From the NCBI GenBank assembly GCA_916710115.1, contig CAKAOY010000025.1, positions 1 to 10,813 on the forward strand: DNA of 10,813 nucleotides. The letters are read 5' to 3'. How positions within the stretch are numbered: the first letter of the stretch is position 1; the number at the start of each line of letters is the position of its first letter. Positions 1-6,838 of this stretch are shown piece by piece. This DNA comes from an uncultured Bergeyella sp. (GTDB lineage Bacteria > Bacteroidota > Bacteroidia > Flavobacteriales > Weeksellaceae). The notes beneath the pieces are model-generated. The model saw only the letters and a program-made list of their open reading frames with translations, did not search any database and was not told where the DNA came from. A program made the translations under genes and the position numbers.

Positions 1-1257
1 AAATACAGAACTATAATCAAACACCGATTTAATCAGAATAAATTCACCTATGAATCCATTCGTAAGTGGAACTCCCAATGAACCAAACATTACAAGCATA
101 AACAACACCGCAAACTTAGGAGCCACCCTTGCTAAGCCTCCCATTTGATTTATATCTCTCGTTTTGAATCTTTTATATAGAATATCACTACAATAGAATA
201 AACCAACAACATTAATTCCGTGGGCAAACGCCATCACCAACGCTCCTTCTCCTCCCTCAGAAACCAAATTACCTTTATTTATAGTAAGCATTGCCGATGC
301 AAAAACACCTGCTACAACCAAACCAATATGTGATAAGGAAGAAAATGCAATAATCCTCTTGCTATCGTTCTGTACAATAGCAATCAAAGCTCCATAAAGA
401 ACCCCCACAACTGCTAATATCAAAACAATATAACCTGAAGTACCACCGATAGCTAATGGAGTAATTGGTAATAAATATCTCAACAATCCAAAAATTGCCA
501 TTTTAAGCATAATCCCCGATAAGAGCATTGACCCCTGAGTCGGAGAATAGGTATATGTATCTGCTTGCCAAGTATGAAATGGAAATACTGGTAACTTTAC
601 TGCAAAAGCAAAGAAAATAAACCAAAACACCAATGTCTGTTGCTCTAATGTGAGTTTTGCATTATATAAATCAACAAGTGCAAAGGACTCCGTAGTAGGT
701 AGGGCATATACATAAACTAATCCCACCAACATAAATAAAGAACCTACAAAAGTATATACGAAAAACTTAGTTGTAAATTGTGGATTCTTATTCTCTTGCC
801 CCCATATCCCTGCTATAAACCAAATAGGTATTAAGGTAATTTCCCAAAAAATATAAAAAATCAAACCATCTAATGCTGTAAATACTCCTACCAAACCAAA
901 TTGCATCAATAATATAAGTGCATAAAATGAGTTTTTGTAGGATTTTGCCCCATTAAAAGATGATAAAATAATAAGTGGTATCAAGATATTCGTAAGTAAC
1001 ACCATCAGCATAGACATACCATCTATCCCAAAATGTATTCTACTCTTGATAATATCCAACCACGGATAATTAATTTCGTATTGCAATGCCGAATCTATCG
1101 TAGGAGTAGTATCAAACCCCGATAAGATACAAATCGTGAGCAACAACTGAACTACTGCTACCCCTAAGGATAGATACTTACTACTCTGATTTCTGAATGC
1201 AAAAACTAATCCCGAACCTATGAGAGGTATTAGTAGTAATGCCAATAATTGATACAT
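1..1257 (-). CDS. nuoM: NADH-quinone oxidoreductase subunit M, 3' end cut by window edge
   Basis: Antiporter-like membrane subunit of complex I, one of the ion-translocating channels of the inner-membrane arm. The frame opens at an ATG (1255-1257) and runs 419 codons to the left edge without a stop, so the C-terminal part (roughly 60-80 residues judging by family length) is outside. Visible family marks: the FWE motif with the channel glutamate at about E139, a broken-helix lysine at K221 (AVKLPVFPFHTW), K252 in the following helix, H346 in the AHG motif, and E405 in GFIGEF near the cut. About a dozen hydrophobic segments are evident. It lies 53 bases downstream of nuoL. NuoN could be confused with it, but FWE, KLPVFPFHTWQADTY and the position directly after nuoL favour NuoM. 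Confidence 0.95.
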   Translation of the reverse strand, partial: MYQLLALLLIPLIGSGLVFAFRNQSSKYLSLGVAVVQLLLTICILSGFDTTPTIDSALQYEINYPWLDIIKSRIHFGIDGMSMLMVLLTNILIPLIILSSFNGAKSYKNSFYALILLMQFGLVGVFTALDGLIFYIFWEITLIPIWFIAGIWGQENKNPQFTTKFFVYTFVGSLFMLVGLVYVYALPTTESFALVDLYNAKLTLEQQTLVFWFIFFAFAVKLPVFPFHTWQADTYTYSPTQGSMLLSGIMLKMAIFGLLRYLLPITPLAIGGTSGYIVLILAVVGVLYGALIAIVQNDSKRIIAFSSLSHIGLVVAGVFASAMLTINKGNLVSEGGEGALVMAFAHGINVVGLFYCSDILYKRFKTRDINQMGGLARVAPKFAVLFMLVMFGSLGVPLTNGFIGEFILIKSVFDYSSVF

Positions 1258-1310
1258 TATTAAACTTTTTTATTTAATGATTTATTTGCCATTGGAACAC
1301 TCCATTAGCA

Positions 1311-3191
1311 CTAAATGAAATTAACAATTAATATAATAACCCCTACTGCCAATGCCATAATGAGAACATAATTCTCCACATTTCCATTTTGAATTTTCTT
1401 CATCGTTTTTCCTGATTCTTCAGTAGTACAACCAATTAATTCTACTGCATTATCGACAACTTTCTTATCAACAACTTTGAAAAATCTACCTAAACCTTCC
1501 ACTGATTTTACAAAAACGGCATTATAAATCTCATCAATATATAATTTATTTGCTGATAATTTTTCCCAGCCTATATATTCAGCCAATGGCAATTTGCCTT
1601 TATTAACATAGGTATTTTTAACGAAGAACCATACAGCAAAGAACATTAGTATCGTAAGTGATAACAAAACCATTTCTATATTAAAAGATACCTCGGCTGT
1701 TTCTGTTTTGTACACGATTATTTTATCTAACCATTTAGCCAAGAACTGAAAATGCCCATGTCCTATGAAGTGAGGCAAGTTTAAGAAACCACCCTGCAAT
1801 GAAAGAATCGATAGAATGATTAACGGAATTGTCATATTAATTGGGCTCTCGTGGAGATGGTGCTTCTGTTCCTCTGTCCCTCTAAATTCTCCGTGGAATG
1901 TCAAATAATACATACGGAACATATACGTTGCGGTCATTGCTGCAATTACGAAAAGTATTACCCAATATATCGGTGATTTAGCATAAGCTGTTATTAAAAT
2001 CTCATCTTTGGAAATCATACCAGATAATAATGGCATACCTGAAATTGCCAATGTTCCAATAAGAAAAGTACAATGAGTAATAGGAATATATTTTTTCAAT
2101 CCTCCCATAAATCTCATATCTTGCTCTCCACTCATAGCGTGGATTACCGACCCTGAACCTAAGAACAATAATGCCTTAAAAAATGCATGTGTCATCAAAT
2201 GGAACATTGCCGTAGTATAGGCTCCAAGTCCCAATGCTACGAACATAAAACCAAGTTGAGACACTGTTGAATAGGCCAAAACTTTCTTTATATCATTCTG
2301 TCTAAGAGCCATAAATGCCGCCGAACCTGCTGTAATAAGAGCTACAACCAAGATAACATTAAGAGTCTCAGGAGCACTATGATATAAGAAATTAGTTCTC
2401 ACTATTAAATAAATCCCTGCTGTAACCATCGTCGCCGCATGTATCAATGCCGAAACGGGTGTTGGTCCTGCCATTGCATCTGGAAGCCAAGTATATAGTG
2501 GCATCTGCGCTGACTTACCGACCGCACCTATGAACAAACTTAAAGTAATAAAAATTGTAATCTTAGGATCTATATTTTGAGAATTTGTAGCAACAGAAAC
2601 ATAATCTAAAGAATTACTCTGCTGAGCAATTAAGAAGATGCCTATCAACAATCCTAAGTCTCCTATTCTATTCATTATAAAGGCTTTTCTTGCAGCCTTT
2701 CCATATTCCCAATTTTGGAACCAAAATCCGATAAGTAAATATGAGCAAACACCTACCCCTTCCCAACCGATGAAAAGAATAAGATAATTACTTCCCATTA
2801 CCAATAGTAACATTGAGAATACGAAAAGATTTAGATAAGTGAAAAACTTATAAAAACCTTTGTCATGACTCATATATCCCACTGAATACAAATGAATTAA
2901 TGAACCTATACCTGTGATTATCATTACCATCATCAGAGATAATTGATCTATTTGGAAACCAAAATCCACAGACATACCATTCACTCTAAACCATTCAAAA
3001 GCCTTTACGATGATAGGATTAGAATCTATCTTAAATTGGCAAAATAAATTTACTGCTATACAAAATGCTACGAAAACTACCGCCGTCGCAAACCCTCCTA
3101 CTACTTTTTTAGGGAGAAACTTCCCCAATAAACCATTCGTGAGGAAACCAATAAGCGGTAAAAGTACAATTGCATAAATTAAACTTTCCAT
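1311..3191 (-). CDS. nuoL: NADH-quinone oxidoreductase subunit L
   Basis: Distal antiporter-like subunit of complex I (626 residues, near the usual 610-650), in the cytoplasmic membrane. Channel residues are all present: E144 in GWEGVG, K226 in VGKSAQMPLYTWLPDAM, H251 in HAATM, H335 and K339 in HLMTHAFFKALLFL, and K395 in MISKDE. The C-terminal part (from about residue 500) carries the extra hydrophobic segment, hydrophilic stretch and final membrane helix expected for the lateral helix that runs along the membrane arm. Start ATG at 3189-3191, 7 bases after the nuoK stop, with no clear Shine-Dalgarno. Stop TAG at 1311-1313. Tight spacing with nuoK, nuoJ and nuoI implies co-translation from one message. 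Intact, with nothing missing. Confidence 0.97.
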   Translation of the reverse strand: MESLIYAIVLLPLIGFLTNGLLGKFLPKKVVGGFATAVVFVAFCIAVNLFCQFKIDSNPIIVKAFEWFRVNGMSVDFGFQIDQLSLMMVMIITGIGSLIHLYSVGYMSHDKGFYKFFTYLNLFVFSMLLLVMGSNYLILFIGWEGVGVCSYLLIGFWFQNWEYGKAARKAFIMNRIGDLGLLIGIFLIAQQSNSLDYVSVATNSQNIDPKITIFITLSLFIGAVGKSAQMPLYTWLPDAMAGPTPVSALIHAATMVTAGIYLIVRTNFLYHSAPETLNVILVVALITAGSAAFMALRQNDIKKVLAYSTVSQLGFMFVALGLGAYTTAMFHLMTHAFFKALLFLGSGSVIHAMSGEQDMRFMGGLKKYIPITHCTFLIGTLAISGMPLLSGMISKDEILITAYAKSPIYWVILFVIAAMTATYMFRMYYLTFHGEFRGTEEQKHHLHESPINMTIPLIILSILSLQGGFLNLPHFIGHGHFQFLAKWLDKIIVYKTETAEVSFNIEMVLLSLTILMFFAVWFFVKNTYVNKGKLPLAEYIGWEKLSANKLYIDEIYNAVFVKSVEGLGRFFKVVDKKVVDNAVELIGCTTEESGKTMKKIQNGNVENYVLIMALAVGVIILIVNFI

Positions 3192-3198
3192 ACTGACT

Positions 3199-3528
3199 TT
3201 ATCCTTTTAATTTATTAAATATACTCACATCTACTGACTTGGTATTCCTATATATCATTGCAATAATTGCCAATCCCACGGCAACCTCTGCCGCTGCCAC
3301 CACCATTATGAAAAATACCAAAATTTGACCATCACCATTACCTTTATAAGTAGAAAATGCTGCAAGTAACAGATTTACAGAATTAAGCATCAACTCTACA
3401 CAGCCTAAAATAACGATAGCATTTTTTCTTAGCAACACTCCAAGCACTCCCAAACAGAATAACATCGAACTAAGAACAATAAAATTCTCTAATGGAACGC
3501 TCTGCACAAATGTATTCACATTATCCAT
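3199..3528 (-). CDS. nuoK: NADH-quinone oxidoreductase subunit K
   Basis: Small membrane subunit of complex I (109 residues; usual about 100-110) with three transmembrane helices, part of the fourth ion path. The two essential membrane glutamates are E45 (CVELMLNSVNLLL) and E81 (AAAEVAVGLAI), spaced 36 residues apart as in E. coli E36/E72. The N-terminal extension of about nine residues before the first helix explains the shifted numbering. Start ATG at 3526-3528, six bases after the nuoJ stop; stop TAA at 3199-3201. Upstream bases show no Shine-Dalgarno, so coupling to nuoJ translation is likely (inference). Confidence 0.97.
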   Translation of the reverse strand: MDNVNTFVQSVPLENFIVLSSMLFCLGVLGVLLRKNAIVILGCVELMLNSVNLLLAAFSTYKGNGDGQILVFFIMVVAAAEVAVGLAIIAMIYRNTKSVDVSIFNKLKG

Positions 3529-3534
3529 ACGATT

Positions 3535-4032
3535 CTATAAATCTTTTTTACCAATAAGTACAGCCCCCACAATACCTGCCAAAATCAAAATAGAAGCAAG
3601 CTCAAAAGGAAGTACATAATCATTAAACAATAATTTTCCTAAGTTTTTAGTGAGTCCAACATCACCTGCTACATCTTTACCTACCACAAGACCATAATTA
3701 AACCCTTTATAAGCACCAAGCATACCAATAAGCAAAATCCCTCCTGCTGATATTCCTGCTATCTTATTGATACTTTGTTTTTTGCTCTCATTACCTTTCT
3801 CTAAATTGAGCATCATCAGTATATATAGGAACAAAACCATAATAGCTCCTGCATATACTATAACTTGTATAATACCTAAAAACTGTGCATTCAATAATAC
3901 ATAAAGCCCTGCAATAGAGAAGAATGTAACTACTAATGATAGAATTGAGTACAATGGATTTTTGGCAAATACAAAATACCCCGCACTAAGCAATGCTATC
4001 CCCGAAACTAAATAAAAAAGAACCTGTTCCAT
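3535..4032 (-). CDS. nuoJ: NADH-quinone oxidoreductase subunit J
   Basis: Membrane subunit of complex I, 165 residues, with about five hydrophobic segments. The third segment contains the family signature QVIVYAGAIMVLFLYILMML; Y60 matches the conserved tyrosine of the pi-bulge helix that switches conformation during turnover (known for E. coli and mammalian enzymes). Its ATG (4030-4032) shares one base with the nuoI stop TAA (4032-4034), forming a TAATG overlap, a strong sign of coupled translation. The stop TAG at 3535-3537 lies six bases before nuoK. NuoJ C-termini vary; this one ends in a helix and a short KKDL tail and looks complete. Confidence 0.96.
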   Translation of the reverse strand: MEQVLFYLVSGIALLSAGYFVFAKNPLYSILSLVVTFFSIAGLYVLLNAQFLGIIQVIVYAGAIMVLFLYILMMLNLEKGNESKKQSINKIAGISAGGILLIGMLGAYKGFNYGLVVGKDVAGDVGLTKNLGKLLFNDYVLPFELASILILAGIVGAVLIGKKDL

Positions 4033-4583
4033 TACTTTTTCAGTTTTAAAAAGTTTTTCTGTCTTTCAGATTGTCTTTCAGACACATCAATACGATTATC
4101 CATTGTCTCCAACAACTTATTTTTATCATAAACAAAAGATGCTCTTGATACATCTGTATCTACCAATCTATCTGTAAGATAAATAGCCGATTTTGGACAA
4201 GCCTCCTCACAGAGACCGCAGAATATACATCTCAACATATTAATTTCATAGGTTGAGGCATATTTTTCCTCTCTATATAAGTGTTTTTCATCTTTCGTTC
4301 TCTCACCAGCAGTCATCGTAATAGCTTCTGCTGGACAGGCAACGGCACATAGCCCACAGGCAGTACATCTCTCACGCCCTTCATCGTCTCTTTTTAAGAC
4401 ATGGCGCCCCCTCCAAACTTTTGCTCTTGGCTTCTCTTCATCAGGATAAGAAACCGAGCCATTTTTCTTAAACATATGCTTCAATGTAATACCCATACCT
4501 TGAATAATTGATGGGAAATAAATACTTTCAGCAAATGTCATTTTTTTATTAGAAACAACTTTTCCTCTATTTGTTAATTTCAT
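4032..4583 (-). CDS. nuoI: NADH-quinone oxidoreductase subunit I, 2x[4Fe-4S] ferredoxin-like
   Basis: Peripheral-arm subunit that carries clusters N6a and N6b and hands electrons towards N2 near the quinone site. Two full ferredoxin motifs are visible: C73-x2-C76-x2-C79-x3-C83-P and C119-x2-C122-x2-C125-x3-C129-P. An N-terminal amphipathic stretch with FPSIIQGMGITLKHMF (residues 23-38) fits the membrane-associating helix of this family. Length 183 is ordinary. Start ATG at 4581-4583; 45 bases separate it from the nuoH stop, and the stop overlaps the nuoJ start by one base. The C-terminal tail is lysine-rich. Confidence 0.97.
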   Translation of the reverse strand: MKLTNRGKVVSNKKMTFAESIYFPSIIQGMGITLKHMFKKNGSVSYPDEEKPRAKVWRGRHVLKRDDEGRERCTACGLCAVACPAEAITMTAGERTKDEKHLYREEKYASTYEINMLRCIFCGLCEEACPKSAIYLTDRLVDTDVSRASFVYDKNKLLETMDNRIDVSERQSERQKNFLKLKK

Positions 4584-4628
4584 AATATAAGTCTTTTTAC
4601 CACAATGAGTAATGATTGATTTTTAAGA

Positions 4629-5690
4629 TTAATTAGCAAATGCCAAAACTACTGCACCTGTAATTAATAAGTTAATTAGTGCAAATGGTATCAATTTCTT
4701 CCAACCTAAATGCATCAATTGGTCATATCTAAATCTTGGTATCGTCCAACGAATCCACATAAATAAGAATATGCCAAAGAATACCTTCATAAGGAACGCC
4801 ACAATACTCAGAATACCTGCAATATTTTCACCGAAATTTTCGCCAACCCAATTAATACCTGGATAGTTATACCCTCCAAAAAACAATGTAACTATCAGAG
4901 CATTGGATATGAACATATTAACATACTCTCCAAAAAGATAAAGACCTAATTTCATTGATGAATATTCGGTAGAATATCCCGTAACCAACTCGGACTCACA
5001 TTCAGGAAGGTCAAATGGGTGTCTATTAGTCTCTGCCAAAGCCGCAATTAAGAATATTATAAATGCCACTGGTTGGTAAAAAATATTCCAATTCATACCA
5101 TCTATCTCAAATAGGCTCCATAATTTTCCTGTGGATTGATCAGAAGCAATTTTACCTAAATCAAGCGAACCACTTGTCATAATCACAGCTAAAAGAGATA
5201 GTCCCATTGCTAACTCGTAAGAAATCATCTGAGAACTTGCACGAATAGCACCGATTAAAGAATATTTGTTATTTGATGCCCATCCCCCAATCATCATTCC
5301 ATAGACTGAAATTGAGGCTAGCCCCATTATATACAATACCCCTATGTCTATATTTGCAACTTGTAAATCGAATGATTGCCCTGCGATATTTAACGATTTT
5401 CCCCAAGGAATCACAGCTCCTGTGAGTAATGATAAAAACATCACTATAGATGGTCCCAATACGAATAAAAATCTCTCGGCATTATCAGGAGTAAAATCTT
5501 CTTTAAAGAAAAATTTCCCACCATCGGCAAGAGGTTGTAACAATCCAAAAGGTCCAGCCTTGTTTGGCCCGATTCTATCTTGCATTATTGCTGCTACCTT
5601 TCTCTCTGCCCAAGTAGAATAGGCTGCCACAGAAAGAGCCAAGAGGAATAATGCAACTACCAATATAATTTTAAATGTTATTAAATCCAC
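4629..5690 (-). CDS. nuoH: NADH-quinone oxidoreductase subunit H, GTG start
   Basis: Membrane subunit anchoring the peripheral arm and forming the quinone chamber with NuoD and NuoB. It has 353 residues and about eight membrane helices. Family motifs: AERKVAAIMQDRIGPNKAGP (residues 28-47), EDFTPDNAERF (64-74), acidic E159 in SYEL, and the cytoplasmic loop AETNRHPFDLPECESELVTG (219-238) followed by TEYSSMKLGLYLFGEY. The start is GTG (5688-5690): an in-frame TAA lies seven codons upstream with no ATG between, and the protein begins at the usual place. No Shine-Dalgarno is seen; the upstream bases are A-rich, as is common in Bacteroidota. The gap to nuoG is 43 bases. A cysteine (C231) stands where many homologues have glycine or alanine in PE-x-ESEL. 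Confidence 0.96.
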   Translation of the reverse strand: MDLITFKIILVVALFLLALSVAAYSTWAERKVAAIMQDRIGPNKAGPFGLLQPLADGGKFFFKEDFTPDNAERFLFVLGPSIVMFLSLLTGAVIPWGKSLNIAGQSFDLQVANIDIGVLYIMGLASISVYGMMIGGWASNNKYSLIGAIRASSQMISYELAMGLSLLAVIMTSGSLDLGKIASDQSTGKLWSLFEIDGMNWNIFYQPVAFIIFLIAALAETNRHPFDLPECESELVTGYSTEYSSMKLGLYLFGEYVNMFISNALIVTLFFGGYNYPGINWVGENFGENIAGILSIVAFLMKVFFGIFLFMWIRWTIPRFRYDQLMHLGWKKLIPFALINLLITGAVVLAFAN

Positions 5691-5704
5691 TTTTATTAAT
5701 TTTG

Positions 5705-5722
5705 ATATTTATGGTTAAATAT
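5705..5722 (-). repeat. AT-only inverted repeat in nuoG-nuoH spacer
   Basis: Arms of 7 bases (ATATTTA and TAAATAT on the plus strand) flank a 4-base loop (TGGT). It sits 14 bases upstream of the nuoH GTG start. Being all A/T, any RNA hairpin would be weak. No T-run follows it in the direction of transcription, so it does not look like a terminator. It may be chance in AT-rich spacer DNA. Confidence 0.45.
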
Positions 5723-5733
5723 TAATATATCAA

Positions 5734-6744
5734 CTACTTATCCTCTATTTTTTGTTTTTCAATCTTCTTCTGTTGAAATCTATTCCAGAGATTAACCTGC
5801 TCTTTTGGTTGAGGTGTTTCATAGTGGTTGAGTGATATCACAGAGTGTCTTTCTATATGGCGTGGTTCCTCTATATTCCAATATTTAAGGTCTTTTTTAT
5901 GGAAACGGCACTCATCGCAAATAAATTCTTCTACCTCTCCGTAAGTATCTTTTCTACCTGTAACTCTCACTATCTCATCCCCTTTTAACCATACTACAGC
6001 CTTACCGCTACATTTATCACATTTACAAGTGGCATTCATTGGTTTTGTGAACCATACACGACTAGAAAAACGGGCAGTTCTATCAGTAAGAGCTCCAACA
6101 GGGCATACATCTATCACATTTCCAATGAAATCATTATCTAAGGCTTTATTTAGATAAGTTCCTATTTCAGCGTGCTCTCCTCTGAACAATATTCCGTGGT
6201 CTCTACCCTCTGTTAGTTGATTTGCCAATAATACGCATCTTGCACATAAAATGCATCGATTCATATTAAGCTTAATATTTGGCCCTATATCTTCAGCATC
6301 GAATGTTGTCTTTTCAAACTCAAATCGGCTATCAGATAGTCCGTGTTCGTAGCTAAGGTCCTGTAAATGGCACTCTCCAGCTTGGTCACAAACGGGGCAA
6401 TCTAATGGATGGTTAATCAACATAAATTCAGTAACCGCCTTACGAGCCACTTGAGTTCTCTCAGAGGTAAGGTTTTTCACTTCCATTCCGTCCATTACAG
6501 TTGTTCGACAGCTTGCTACTAATTTCGGCATTGGTCTTGGGTCAGCCTCAGAACCTTTAGATACCTCTACCAAACAAGTTCTACAACGGCCACCGCTTTG
6601 CTCCAATTTGCTATAATAACACATTGCTGGTGGTACCGATTTTCCACCAATTTTTCTTGCAGCTTCAATGATGGTTGTACCTGGCAATACTTCTGTAGTT
6701 TGCCCGTCAATGGTTACTTTAAACAATTTTATTTCTTCGCTCAT
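5734..6744 (-). CDS. nuoG: NADH-quinone oxidoreductase subunit G, short form without molybdopterin-type domain
   Basis: Peripheral-arm electron wire of complex I. An N-terminal [2Fe-2S] ferredoxin domain has C42, C54, C57 and C79 (N1b). A His/Cys motif H112-x3-C116-x2-C119-x5-C125 binds N5. C164-x2-C167-x2-C170 with distant C214 (in DVCPVGAL) binds N4. Residues 240-279 carry C240, C242, C245, C276 and C279, where other NuoG proteins hold the N7-type CxxCxxxC...C set. The protein then ends at 336 residues with a K/E/Q-rich tail, whereas E. coli NuoG is about 900; the large molybdopterin-oxidoreductase-like domain is absent. From memory, NuoG of about 330 residues is usual in Flavobacteriia, so this is a lineage form rather than a broken gene: downstream sequence holds no remnant of the lost domain and nuoH follows after 43 bases. 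ATG start at 6742-6744. Confidence 0.93.
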   Translation of the reverse strand: MSEEIKLFKVTIDGQTTEVLPGTTIIEAARKIGGKSVPPAMCYYSKLEQSGGRCRTCLVEVSKGSEADPRPMPKLVASCRTTVMDGMEVKNLTSERTQVARKAVTEFMLINHPLDCPVCDQAGECHLQDLSYEHGLSDSRFEFEKTTFDAEDIGPNIKLNMNRCILCARCVLLANQLTEGRDHGILFRGEHAEIGTYLNKALDNDFIGNVIDVCPVGALTDRTARFSSRVWFTKPMNATCKCDKCSGKAVVWLKGDEIVRVTGRKDTYGEVEEFICDECRFHKKDLKYWNIEEPRHIERHSVISLNHYETPQPKEQVNLWNRFQQKKIEKQKIEDK

Positions 6745-6763
6745 ATTTTCGTATTATTACGAT

Positions 6764-6785
6764 AGGCAAATAAGCATTTTTGCCT
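6764..6785. repeat. 7-bp inverted repeat upstream of nuoG
   Basis: Arms AGGCAAA (6764-6770) and TTTGCCT (6779-6785) around an 8-base loop, perfect over 7 pairs including three G-C pairs, ending 20 bases before the nuoG ATG. On the plus strand a T-rich stretch (TTTTATT) follows, terminator-like, but no plus-strand gene lies upstream. On the transcribed minus strand no T-run follows, so termination there is unlikely. It could form a small hairpin in the leader of nuoG. Confidence 0.5.
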
Positions 6786-6818
6786 TTTTATTAAAATTAT
6801 GATAAAAAACATTGCTAT

Positions 6819-6838
6819 TTTATAGTAATTACTATAAA
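6819..6838. repeat. 20-bp perfect AT-rich palindrome overlapping a stop codon
   Basis: The sequence is its own reverse complement over 20 bases, centred between 6828 and 6829, with core ATAGTAATTACTAT. It contains the TAG stop (6832-6834) and last codons of the outer-membrane-type gene and reaches into the spacer before nuoG. In RNA it could fold as a stem of about 8 pairs. A T-run (TTTTTT on the minus strand) follows only after about 9 further bases, so it is at best a weak terminator. A dyad operator or RNA-processing element is an alternative. Confidence 0.55.

Noticed and set aside
1258..1310. Possible control element in the nuoL-nuoM spacer
   Set aside because: Only 6-base AT arms and a 3-base GGA/TCC pairing are present; nothing stands out from background.
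4584..4628. Possible hairpin in the nuoH-nuoI spacer
   Set aside because: The matching arms are at most four bases, expected by chance.
5344..5622. 92-codon open frame on the plus strand
   Set aside because: It lies wholly antisense to nuoH, whose protein motifs are continuous through the region; the product has no recognisable features.
6764..6792. Intrinsic terminator on the plus strand (stem plus T-rich tail)
   Set aside because: No plus-strand gene exists to be terminated, the stem is only 7 pairs, and on the transcribed strand the T-run is missing.
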